From: Candidatus Poseidoniales archaeon
GTDB taxonomy: Archaea; Thermoplasmatota; Poseidoniia; Poseidoniales; Poseidoniaceae
Direction: 5' to 3'
DNA: 9,078 nucleotides
NCBI GenBank assembly: GCA_009887135.1
Contig: QXYA01000029.1
Coordinates: forward strand, 1 to 9,078
Numbering within the stretch: position 1 is the stretch's first letter; the number at the start of each line of letters is the position of its first letter. The position numbers were made by a program, and so were the translations under genes. Positions 1-6,611 of the stretch are shown piece by piece. Below the pieces are notes generated by a model that saw nothing but the letters and a program-made list of their open reading frames with translations, did no database searches and was not told where the DNA came from.

Positions 1-3
1 TAC

Positions 4-504
4 TTAATCTTGAGAGGCCGAATATCGGATTGCGGTCCCATAAGCAGTGAATTCGAATGCAGCGGTCTTGTCGTCGCCTTTTGACTTCTTGGAAATCATT
101 GCGGTTTCGACACGGAGATTGATGACTTCATCGAAGCCAGATTGGATAGCCTGCATCCTTAGTCGGTGGATGACAACTCGACGCCCATAGGTCAACATTT
201 TGTCATAGGAATTAATTTTACCACCAAATAAATTTTTGATCCCACCCATAAGCATTTGCCACCACGAAGGGCCAACAGAAATACTCTCCATGACAAGCGA
301 AGATGAAGCAATTTGACGTGCTTGACTCGGTTTTGAAAGGTTTGTAACAGGATTAGTCCGTCCCTCTAAGGCCTTTTCTTCAGTATCGAGTTTGAGCAAG
401 AGTTTGTTTTGGTGAAGGTTACCAAAGACCAATGAACCAATGTAAACAAAAATTGGTATGCCTAAGAAGAATAATTGACAAAACAGAGCGCTTTCTCCAG
501 CCAT
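4..504 (-). CDS. Membrane-anchored YbjQ/UPF0145-family protein
   Basis: This is a 166-residue protein. Residues 5-27 form a hydrophobic N-terminal membrane segment, followed by a charged linker (about 30-65) and a divergent YbjQ (DUF74/UPF0145) domain at about 66-162. Family hallmarks that can be seen are the 'GGKINSY' stretch near residue 95-100, the helix rich in Arg (108-117), the 'VINLRVETA' strand (127-135) and the closing 'AYGTAI' (154-159). YbjQ proteins are usually about 105 residues and soluble, and form ring-like oligomers; they have been suggested to bind metals, but their function is not established. The anchor is therefore an addition. The gene lies 10 bases behind the soluble paralogue, and its Shine-Dalgarno site overlaps that gene's stop, so the two are probably translated together. 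The ATG at 504 is well supported by this site. The stop is 3 bases from the window edge. Family assignment is fairly sure; the function is unknown. Confidence 0.82.
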   Translation of the reverse strand: MAGESALFCQLFFLGIPIFVYIGSLVFGNLHQNKLLLKLDTEEKALEGRTNPVTNLSKPSQARQIASSSLVMESISVGPSWWQMLMGGIKNLFGGKINSYDKMLTYGRRVVIHRLRMQAIQSGFDEVINLRVETAMISKKSKGDDKTAAFEFTAYGTAIRYSASQD

Positions 505-508
505 GCGG

Positions 509-517
509 ATCGCCTCA
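509..517 (-). promoter_or_regulatory. Ribosome binding site of the anchored YbjQ gene, overlapping the upstream stop
   Basis: On the minus strand the sequence TGAGGCGAT matches the archaeal consensus GGAGGTGAT at seven of nine positions and ends 4 bases before the ATG at 504. Its first three bases are the TGA stop of the preceding gene, a layout typical of translational coupling. It fixes the start of the downstream gene. Confidence 0.6.
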
Positions 518-841
518 CTCGACAGTTACTGCAGTTCCGTATGCGAAAAGTTCAGCAGCGCCACCAGCAACTGCAGATGTAGCAAATCGTACGTTGACGA
601 TTGCATTAGCACCACGGCCTTGAGCATCCATCATCATGCGCTGTAGTGCTTCGTTACGAGCTTCTTGCAAGAGTTCTGTGTAGGCTTTTAATTCCCCACC
701 GACCATGTTCTTGAGGCCAGCCCCGATATCCTTGAAGACGTTCTTTGCTCGTACGGTTGATCCTTGGACAAGTCCAAAGGAACCAGTGATGAGTTTTCCA
801 GGTACAGTTTCGGTGTTTGACAGATGCATGCCTTGGGACAT
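515..841 (-). CDS. YbjQ/UPF0145-family protein, soluble (putative heavy-metal-binding family)
   Basis: This 108-residue protein has the full length and pattern of the YbjQ family. It begins with a 'NTETVPGKLI' strand (9-18), then 'GLVQGSTVRAKNVFKDI' (23-39), the conserved 'VGGELKAYTELLQEARNEAL' (47-66), 'RGANAIVNVRFATS' (76-89) and the closing 'AYGTAV' (100-105). No membrane segment or signal peptide is present, so it should be cytoplasmic. Members form oligomeric rings and are called heavy-metal-binding on thin evidence; no Cys or clear metal site is visible here. There is no Shine-Dalgarno site before the ATG at 841, so it may be leaderless or read through from pheS; an internal start at Met5 is also possible. 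It is followed after 10 bases by a membrane-anchored paralogue. Family assignment is confident; biochemical role is unknown. Confidence 0.88.
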   Translation of the reverse strand: MSQGMHLSNTETVPGKLITGSFGLVQGSTVRAKNVFKDIGAGLKNMVGGELKAYTELLQEARNEALQRMMMDAQGRGANAIVNVRFATSAVAGGAAELFAYGTAVTVE

Positions 842-861
842 ATCAATAACTAAGGTATGAT

Positions 862-873
862 GGTTTATGTAAC
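862..873 (-). promoter_or_regulatory. Possible TATA-like element before the soluble YbjQ gene
   Basis: The minus strand reads GTTACATAAACC, centred about 26 bases before the ATG at 841. That is the TATA-to-start distance of a leaderless archaeal transcript, which would fit the lack of a Shine-Dalgarno site. The match to TTTATATA is poor and the site may be chance. Confidence 0.22.
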
Positions 874-887
874 TATTCCACTCTCAA

Positions 888-2375
888 TTACAACAATGGT
901 TGGTTCCTTAACCATTCCAAATCAGAGATGTAGAGTTGACGAATATCATCAAGGCCAAGAACAAGCATAGCCAATCGCTCAAGGCCCATGCCCCATGCAC
1001 AGACAGGAGAAGTGATTCCAAGAGGCTCGGTTACCTCCGGACGGAATATACCTGCTCCACCAAGTTCGAGCCACTTACCTTTCCATTTGACTTCGATCTC
1101 AAGACTCGGTTCAGTATAAGGGAAATAAGCAGGACGAACACGAACTTCAGGGTAACCCATCTTTGCATAAAACGTCTTGAGAGTGGTGACAAGCATCTGG
1201 AGATTCGCACCAGGCTCCATGATGATTCCTTCAATTTGATGGAATTCAGGAAGATGTGTACGATCGATTGCTTCTTTTCTAAAGACACGATCAACTGAAA
1301 ACACTCGACATGGCTTATCTGGGTTGGCTGCAAGATGTTGAATCGTGTTTACAGTTGTGTGCGTTCGCAACAATGCACGCTTTGAAACATCCTCAGAAAA
1401 CGCTCCTGACCAACCGAGAGAACCCGTATCTCCTCCATCCTCATGAATCGATTTCCACTTACTAATAAGTTCTGAATCAAGTTCAAGAGATGCTGGATTT
1501 TCAAGATAAAATGTGTCTTGCATCTCTCGTGCAGGGTGGTCTTGAGGGATAAACAATGCATCCATATTCCAACCTGCTGTTTGGACATAATCATCAACCA
1601 ATTCAGAAAAGCCCATCTCTAAGAAAACACGCCGAATCCGTTCGATCAATTCTTGCATCGGATGAGAACGCCCAGTTCGTGGAGTCGCTGATTCAAGCGT
1701 TACATCGAAAGCTCGAATATCCGCATCTTTCCATTCACCAGATTGGAGCAATTCTGGAGTGATTTCAGCAACCTGTTTCTTTTCTTCTAAATCCGAAGAA
1801 GATGCTTGCGCTCCTAGTTCGGTTAAACTCCAACTACGCAAACGGATTTCAGTTGTTTCTATGAGTCCTTTACGGCCGTTGAAATGGTCGAGTAATCGTT
1901 CACTCAAATCCTCTTCATCAGCAGGTAGGCTTGCAAGGAACATGGCTCTTGATTGAAGTGAAATCTTCACTTTCGAATGGTCTTCACATTCAAAGACACC
2001 ATTATTCAATTGAACATCGAGTTTCTTGAGAAGCCCCACACCAGGACCTGCTTCATGGCGTTCAAAGGAGGCTTGTAATTTCTGCATTGTCGGTTCTTCT
2101 TGAGACCGAACCCATCTCCAGAGTCTGGCTTCAAGCAAGCCATCTGCAACTGCTTGACGGCCTTTATCTGCAAGTTTGACCGTGCGACGAACAAGTTCAT
2201 TCACGCTGACAAACCCTTTATTTGAAAGTCCATGACCTGCTCCGACAACAATTGCTTGATCGGTCCAACCACATGCCTTCATAACATCTTCAAGTGACCA
2301 AGTCTGAGCGGGTTGACCGAGCATTGCTCGTAGCATCCTACGTTCTGGATTTGATAACCCAGATGATTCGGTCAT
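888..2375 (-). CDS. pheS: Phenylalanine--tRNA ligase alpha subunit
   Basis: This 495-residue protein is the catalytic subunit of the alpha2-beta2 enzyme that charges tRNA-Phe with phenylalanine, using ATP, in the cytoplasm. The length is that of the archaeal/eukaryotic form; bacterial PheS is nearer 330. Residues 1-200 hold the winged-helix-like tRNA-contacting regions. The class II core follows: motif 1 at 238-256 (HPMQELIERIRRVFLEMGF); the very conserved PQDHPAREMQDTFY at 277-290; LRTHTT at 336-341; motif 2 at about 356-384, with R357, R364 and the 'PEFHQIEG' end; the Phe-pocket FPYTEPS at 418-424; 'ELGGAGIFRPEV' at 437-448; and motif 3 'GMGLERLAM' at 462-470. All key elements are present. 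A GGGGGTGG site lies 7 bases before the ATG at 2375. The beta-subunit gene pheT is not in this window. Upstream is a mechanosensitive channel gene on the same strand, 56 bases away. Confidence 0.97.
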   Translation of the reverse strand: MTESSGLSNPERRMLRAMLGQPAQTWSLEDVMKACGWTDQAIVVGAGHGLSNKGFVSVNELVRRTVKLADKGRQAVADGLLEARLWRWVRSQEEPTMQKLQASFERHEAGPGVGLLKKLDVQLNNGVFECEDHSKVKISLQSRAMFLASLPADEEDLSERLLDHFNGRKGLIETTEIRLRSWSLTELGAQASSSDLEEKKQVAEITPELLQSGEWKDADIRAFDVTLESATPRTGRSHPMQELIERIRRVFLEMGFSELVDDYVQTAGWNMDALFIPQDHPAREMQDTFYLENPASLELDSELISKWKSIHEDGGDTGSLGWSGAFSEDVSKRALLRTHTTVNTIQHLAANPDKPCRVFSVDRVFRKEAIDRTHLPEFHQIEGIIMEPGANLQMLVTTLKTFYAKMGYPEVRVRPAYFPYTEPSLEIEVKWKGKWLELGGAGIFRPEVTEPLGITSPVCAWGMGLERLAMLVLGLDDIRQLYISDLEWLRNQPLL

Positions 2376-2382
2376 AACGTTT

Positions 2383-2390
2383 CCACCCCC
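2383..2390 (-). promoter_or_regulatory. Ribosome binding site of pheS
   Basis: On the minus strand GGGGGTGG ends 7 bases before the pheS ATG and resembles GGAGGTGA. A short ACCC about 7 bases upstream could pair with the GGGT of the site, forming a small hairpin that might mask it; this is only a base-pairing possibility. Confidence 0.45.
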
Positions 2391-2431
2391 TCAAAGGGTT
2401 TCAATTCACCGCTCAGTTTCAGACAAAAGTC

Positions 2432-3721
2432 TCAATCATCGTCTGTATCGAACATAGCAAGGAGATTCAACACTTCACGCTGACGCTCTTCCATTTCCGT
2501 TCGTTCCTTCTTAGGAACATCTGGATCTTTTAATGCTTCAGAAATCTGTTCGAGTTCAGCCCTTGCTTCATCCCGGGACTTTTCCAATTTTCTGCGTTCT
2601 CTCTGCATCTTACGCTTAGCAGTTCGTTGTGTTGTAGCTTCTGCCTGAGTGTAGACGCTGTCGGAAAGTTCGACTGATGTTGGGTATGGGATGTTGATGT
2701 TCTCCTTACCGAAGCGTTCATCCACGTTTCGTAGAAGCCAATCTTTTGCAACCCATTCGTCGCTGTAGTCTTCAACCCATGTGTAAACACGGAAGACCTT
2801 AGCAAAGTCTCCAAGTTCGTTGAGAAGAATCCGAGGTTCTGGACGATCGATGACAAACGGACATTCCTTTGCGAGCTGGAGAAGAGTGTACTTTACGTGA
2901 TCAATATCCTCTCGATAGTCAACACCTACGTCGAGAACGACGGATATTCGACGAGCGATTCCATCGCCTCCACCACGAGCGTGGTTGATAATCTTGGATT
3001 GAACAAGTGTGTTGTTCGGAATAACCACCAAACGCTCATCTCTGTCGAGTACCTTCGTTGAGAGAATACCAACTGAAACTACTGAACCGAGGGTTTCTTC
3101 CACTTCGATTCGGTCTCCAACTTCGAATGGTCGGTCGATTGAAAGAAGGAATGAGTTGACGATGTTCCCCAGAGTTTGTTGAACTGCCAAACCAATGATC
3201 AATGAGAAAACTGCTAGTGAGGCGAGAATACCTAATAATTCGATACTTAATTGGTCCAGAGCGAAATACAAACCAGCAAACCAAACAACGGTCCTAAGGA
3301 AGAAGACAATAATGGAGTTACTACCAGAGACTGTAACGCTTCCTTGTGCACTGAATCGATCCATAAGCACTGGAATCAAATGCTTGATTGAAACGCTTAG
3401 AATAGAAGCGCTTAGAATGACGTAAAAGGCAGCAAATATTGGTTCAGTTGTGTCAAAAGTTGTCCCGTCAGTGCCAAGAATCCATCGAATTGTAAGTTGA
3501 ACGCCAAGAGCGATAATGAAGGCATAGGTTCGATTAGCGAGTGGACGGTGAAGGTGATCGTCCCAGTCAACTTCTGTAGAAGTAACAAACTTCCACCATG
3601 GACGAATAATAGCGTACTTAGCCATTACGAGACCAAATAAAATCAAGCCGATTGCAATGGCAAGACGGAAGTAATCATTCAGATCGTTGACATCATCAAT
3701 GTACCCTTGAATATCCATCAT
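2432..3721 (-). CDS. MscS-family small-conductance mechanosensitive ion channel
   Basis: This is a membrane channel that opens under membrane tension and releases ions or small solutes during osmotic downshock. Taking the ATG at 3721 it has 429 residues. Likely membrane helices lie near 17-38, 64-82, 94-115, 135-155 and 160-184; the last is the Gly/Ala-rich pore helix, ending in 'GLAVQQTLGNIVNSF' (177-191). The MscS beta domain follows: 'DRPFEVGDRIEVEETLGSVV' (196-215), 'STKVLDRDERLVVIPNNTLVQSKIIN' (221-246) and an alpha/beta region ending in 'INIPYPT' (342-348). The last 70 residues (about 360-429) are a highly charged, probably coiled-coil tail ending DTDDD. An in-frame start at 3766 would add 15 residues but would lie upstream of the TATA box at 3752-3762, so the start at 3721 (or the adjacent ATG at 3718) is preferred; AGAAGGTCAC just before it is a good ribosome site. 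Probably first gene of a unit with pheS. The ion or solute it passes cannot be told from the sequence. Confidence 0.93.
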   Translation of the reverse strand: MMDIQGYIDDVNDLNDYFRLAIAIGLILFGLVMAKYAIIRPWWKFVTSTEVDWDDHLHRPLANRTYAFIIALGVQLTIRWILGTDGTTFDTTEPIFAAFYVILSASILSVSIKHLIPVLMDRFSAQGSVTVSGSNSIIVFFLRTVVWFAGLYFALDQLSIELLGILASLAVFSLIIGLAVQQTLGNIVNSFLLSIDRPFEVGDRIEVEETLGSVVSVGILSTKVLDRDERLVVIPNNTLVQSKIINHARGGGDGIARRISVVLDVGVDYREDIDHVKYTLLQLAKECPFVIDRPEPRILLNELGDFAKVFRVYTWVEDYSDEWVAKDWLLRNVDERFGKENINIPYPTSVELSDSVYTQAEATTQRTAKRKMQRERRKLEKSRDEARAELEQISEALKDPDVPKKERTEMEERQREVLNLLAMFDTDDD

Positions 3722-3731
3722 GTGACCTTCT
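3722..3731 (-). promoter_or_regulatory. Ribosome binding site that decides the channel start
   Basis: AGAAGGTCAC on the minus strand resembles GGAGGTGA and directly precedes the double ATG at 3721/3718. The spacing from AAGGT is 4 bases to the first ATG and 7 to the second, so the second could be the real start. It favours a start here over the more distant in-frame codon at 3766. Confidence 0.6.
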
Positions 3732-3751
3732 ATGATTTTGGCCCCTCTTTT

Positions 3752-3762
3752 AACATATAAAA
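3752..3762 (-). promoter_or_regulatory. TATA box for the channel-pheS-YbjQ unit
   Basis: The minus strand reads TTTTATATGTT, close to the archaeal TATA consensus TTTATATA. Its centre is about 37 bases before the ATG at 3721; a usual 25-27 base distance puts the transcript start near 3731, giving a leader of about 10 bases that begins right at the ribosome site. The plus strand of the same stretch reads CATATAAAAG and could in principle serve the divergent desaturase gene too, but would give a leader of about 85 bases. Confidence 0.55.
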
Positions 3763-3793
3763 GCATGATACCTATTTGTGATTTTGGACCTGT

Positions 3794-3806
3794 GTAGATA
3801 GTCTAC
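3794..3806. promoter_or_regulatory. Short dyad in the divergent intergenic region, possible operator
   Basis: GTAGATAGTCTAC is a perfect 5-bp inverted repeat (GTAGA/TCTAC) around a 3-base centre. It sits between the channel TATA box and the desaturase gene, a place where a regulator could act on either. A repeat this short is expected by chance in a region of this size, so support is weak. Confidence 0.2.
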
Positions 3807-3822
3807 TAATTCGCAAAATTAT
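3806..3822 (+). promoter_or_regulatory. Possible promoter element of the desaturase gene
   Basis: The AT-rich stretch CTAATTCGCAAAATTAT is the best TATA-like candidate close to the desaturase start at 3871. Using its AAAATTAT part, transcription would begin near 3845 with a leader of about 25 bases. The match to the consensus is poor. Confidence 0.25.
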
Positions 3823-3870
3823 CGTTGGAGAAGGAGACAACATCAAAGAGTCAAGACATGAGACAGGGAC

Positions 3871-5040
3871 ATGTCGGAACACATTGCTCAACCAACCAAC
3901 ATAAATTTCATCAATTCTTCCTTTTTAATAGGAACACCGATTTTAGCCTTGACGTCTCTCGTTTACTATTCCATGAACTATGGCATCTCTTGGTTTGAAC
4001 CTGTTATTTTCTTCTTCTTTTATTTTGCATCTGGATTATCCATTACGGCTGGTTACCACAGATTGTTTAGTCATCGCACACACAAAGGCGAATGGCCACT
4101 TCGTTTATTCTATGCATTATTCGGTGCTGCTGCATTCCAAAACTCTGCGATTAAATGGTGCAGTGATCACAGACGCCATCATCTTAAAACCGATGAAGAT
4201 GAAGACCCTTACTCCGTAACAGACGGATTCGTTTGGGCTCACATTGGATGGGTGATGGTCGATCAAGGTGACGAAATTGTTGAACATGTAGATGATCTAC
4301 AAGCCGATAAAATCCTCGCATGGCAAGACCGCCACATATTCCTTATTGGGTTCCTTGTTGGAATCGTATTGCCAGGGCTTGTTGGATTTGCTTTACTCGG
4401 CAACATTCACGGTCTTCTCGGTGGAATGATCTATGGGGGATTCCTTCGCGTTGTTGTCGTTCACCACGCAACGTTCCTCATCAACTCAGCAGCTCACACA
4501 TGGGGCACCCAACCATACTCCACTGCAAATACCTCCAAGGATTCACCACTGCTTTCTTTCTTTACATTCGGAGAAGGATACCACAATTTCCATCACACAT
4601 TCCAGGCAGATTACCGTAATGGACATCGCTGGTACCATTGGGATCCATCCAAGTGGTTAATTCAGTCCGCCTCTTGGTTTGGGTTGACAAAAGATCTTCA
4701 CAAGATTCCAGATAAGTCAATCGAATCACGACGTATGAAAGCAACCTTCGAACGAAAGGTGGAGGGACAATACATCGAAAGTGATTATCAGGAGAAACTA
4801 TCGGATTGTGTGTCCCAACTTCGAAAGGGATTTACCGACCTCATGGAACGCAGAAAGGAATTCAAACAGGCTAAGAAGAACAAAAAGGGTCAAAGCAAGA
4901 CCAGTTGGAAGTCAATGAAAGAAGCTCATCGAGACAGAATCAAGCAATGCAAGATGAAGATTGCTGAAGCAAGAAAGGAATTCAAAGTCCTCATGGAATC
5001 CTTGAAAGAAAAGCGAAGCAATAAGCCTGTTTCCGCTTAA
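3871..5040 (+). CDS. Membrane fatty-acid/acyl-CoA desaturase (delta-9 type)
   Basis: This 389-residue membrane enzyme belongs to the fatty-acid desaturase type 1 family, which uses a di-iron centre, O2 and an electron donor to put a cis double bond, usually delta-9, into a fatty acyl chain. All three histidine boxes are present: HRLFSH (63-68), HRRHH (100-104) and HNFHH (238-242), plus the conserved NSAAHTWG (205-212) with H209. Four membrane helices are likely: about 17-36, 41-60, 154-177 and 180-206, the usual hairpin arrangement with the His boxes on the cytoplasmic side. No fused cytochrome b5 or ferredoxin domain is visible. Residues from about 283 to 389 form an extra Lys/Arg/Glu-rich, probably helical tail not needed for the family fold. 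The start is fixed by an in-frame TGA at 3859-3861; the ATG at 3871 has only a weak AGGGA before it. The family is sure; substrate and position specificity are inferred. The stop overlaps that of the convergent lipoprotein gene. Confidence 0.93.
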   Translation: MSEHIAQPTNINFINSSFLIGTPILALTSLVYYSMNYGISWFEPVIFFFFYFASGLSITAGYHRLFSHRTHKGEWPLRLFYALFGAAAFQNSAIKWCSDHRRHHLKTDEDEDPYSVTDGFVWAHIGWVMVDQGDEIVEHVDDLQADKILAWQDRHIFLIGFLVGIVLPGLVGFALLGNIHGLLGGMIYGGFLRVVVVHHATFLINSAAHTWGTQPYSTANTSKDSPLLSFFTFGEGYHNFHHTFQADYRNGHRWYHWDPSKWLIQSASWFGLTKDLHKIPDKSIESRRMKATFERKVEGQYIESDYQEKLSDCVSQLRKGFTDLMERRKEFKQAKKNKKGQSKTSWKSMKEAHRDRIKQCKMKIAEARKEFKVLMESLKEKRSNKPVSA

Positions 5041-6608
5041 TCTTCAGACTCGATACGCTCGACGGCTACACACGGAATTGTGTGTAGGCAATCCTTGTCC
5101 AATTCCATATCGGACGAATCAACAAGAGGTTGCAGGTCACCCATGTCAACCAGTAAACTTGGTCCTGCTGCAAGGTAGTATACAGAACCAAGACCGTCTC
5201 GTGAATTCTCAGCACTTGAGTTCGCATTGGTAGCGCATTCACCAGTACATCCATCTGCAAAGGCTACGTAAACACGACCTTCACGATCGATGTGGAGATC
5301 ATTGAAGTCAAGCAAATTACGGTTGGAACCTCCAATATCACGACAGTCACCAGAATTCAGACAAATTGACCCGCGTTGGACTGGGTCATCAGTAACTCGG
5401 TATGTGTGGAAAACGGGTTCGTCATCCAGTGCATTGAGGCTGAAGGTGATGTAAAGATGGTAGGTTGCATTATTCGGAGCATAGTGTGCATTCCCATCCC
5501 ATGGATTCCCATCTAAATCAGATTGATTGAGCATCTCTGAATTTTCGCTACCGAGGTAAGTGATCGCTATTCGACCAGGATCGCCTGCATCTGTTTGCGG
5601 GAATACTGTGGAGATTACTTGATTTGGAGAAATTCGAATACTCTCTTGCTCCCAGGTTTCCCCTGAATCGATTGAACGAGACATGTATATCCCTTCATCT
5701 CCACCTGTCCAAACGTGATATGCATTGGATGAAGTGTCAGTTGAAACCTCTGAATTCTTTCGAGGATTTGGAGTACCTACATCCGCCCCCATAGATTCCT
5801 CAAACCATGAAAACCCGTTGTCCTTGGATACGATGACAGTAGGTGTTTCAACTCTCGGAGTCAGGTATACCGTCCCATCTGGTGCGGTTGCAATAGCCCC
5901 GTGTAGGCCTCCATTTGAGGTTGCTAAACCAATAATTTGGCCTCCAGCCTCGAATGTTGCGCCCCCATCAAAACTTGTGAAACAGAAAATTCCTACAAGT
6001 TTATTGTAGCAATAATAGACAGCGGTTTCGTAAAAACTTCCAGTGAATTGACCCAATGCTCCATAGCCAGAACTTGTCCATGGACCGCTTGCTAATTTGA
6101 TGTGGTCGTTTATTGGAGTCGTCCCCGAATCATGCGGATTACCCAACCATGATTCTCCATCATCATCACTCCAGCAAATCCAAGATGTTTCAAGACCAAT
6201 CATCTGTACGTTGAAAATACGGTCAGTGATCGGATCGACCCAACCATATGGATCGCTGGTTGTAGGTGAACATTGAATCGGATCTTGCGTCTCTTCCCAA
6301 GCAACTCCTCCATCACATGATCGCATAACCTTCTCCATGGCAATAAAGAAGACACAACCACTTGAGGTGATACCGATGCTCGGTTCCTTACCAGTCTCAC
6401 CTACATCACTAAATTGAAAGTTTATTTCAAGTGGTGGCGCATTCATGGCATCTCCATTCTTGTCCGTGATGAAGTAACTGGTTTCTACTTCCACCTCTGG
6501 CTCTGCAATCTCTATGACTTCTTCGTTTCCAAAACATCCAGAAAGTGAAAGAGTCAACATCAGGAATGTCAGCAACATTGCAAGGCTACGCATAGTCTTA
6601 CGTCTCAA
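5037..6608 (-). CDS. Exported lipoprotein with Asp-box (BNR/sialidase-like) beta-propeller
   Basis: Numbering is from the TTG codon at 6608 (523 residues); the ATG at 6593 (Met6) is an equally good or better start. Residues 1-24 are a signal peptide with a lipobox LSGC (22-25), so the protein should be exported and lipid-anchored at Cys25, followed by an acidic linker. Five Asp-box motifs (S-x-D-x-G-x-x-W/F) occur at 97-104, 147-154, 212-219, 261-268 and 312-319, spaced 49-65 residues, as in the blades of sialidase-like propellers. The C-terminal 200 residues have no further box but several Cys (416/422, 454/458, 507/513) that may form disulfides. No sialidase catalytic set (FRIP motif, arginine triad) was recognised, so enzymatic activity is not claimed; it could bind glycans or be a hydrolase of another kind. 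The gene lies downstream of the surface esterase on the same strand, separated by about 61 bases, and its 3' end overlaps the desaturase stop. Confidence 0.85.
   Translation of the reverse strand: MRRKTMRSLAMLLTFLMLTLSLSGCFGNEEVIEIAEPEVEVETSYFITDKNGDAMNAPPLEINFQFSDVGETGKEPSIGITSSGCVFFIAMEKVMRSCDGGVAWEETQDPIQCSPTTSDPYGWVDPITDRIFNVQMIGLETSWICWSDDDGESWLGNPHDSGTTPINDHIKLASGPWTSSGYGALGQFTGSFYETAVYYCYNKLVGIFCFTSFDGGATFEAGGQIIGLATSNGGLHGAIATAPDGTVYLTPRVETPTVIVSKDNGFSWFEESMGADVGTPNPRKNSEVSTDTSSNAYHVWTGGDEGIYMSRSIDSGETWEQESIRISPNQVISTVFPQTDAGDPGRIAITYLGSENSEMLNQSDLDGNPWDGNAHYAPNNATYHLYITFSLNALDDEPVFHTYRVTDDPVQRGSICLNSGDCRDIGGSNRNLLDFNDLHIDREGRVYVAFADGCTGECATNANSSAENSRDGLGSVYYLAAGPSLLVDMGDLQPLVDSSDMELDKDCLHTIPCVAVERIESED
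5066..5087 (+). other. Inverted repeat (8-bp stem) just past the desaturase stop
   Basis: CTACACAC and GTGTGTAG are perfect reverse complements separated by the 6-base loop GGAATT. The hairpin begins 26 bases after the desaturase stop codon and lies inside the end of the convergent lipoprotein gene. No T-run follows on the plus strand, so it is not a classical terminator; it could define or stabilise the 3' end of the desaturase mRNA. It may also be a by-product of the coding sequence (codons around His509 to Val514). Confidence 0.35.
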
Positions 6609-6611
6609 GGG

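Noticed and set aside
936..1298. Plus-strand open frame within pheS (120 residues)
   Set aside because: It is opposite the catalytic core of pheS, whose motifs are all intact on the minus strand; no own start signal or family pattern.
2420..2435. AGAC-TTTT-GTCT hairpin at the stop of the channel gene as a terminator
   Set aside because: The stem is only 4 bp and no T-run follows; the next gene starts 56 bases on in the same direction, so read-through is more likely.
3827..3836. Strong Shine-Dalgarno-like GGAGAAGGAG upstream of the desaturase
   Set aside because: It is 34 bases before the ATG at 3871, with no start codon at a usable distance, and the desaturase frame has a TGA at 3859-3861. 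Probably a purine-rich chance run.
3858..3870. ATG at 3858 as an alternative desaturase start
   Set aside because: It is in a different frame from the desaturase.
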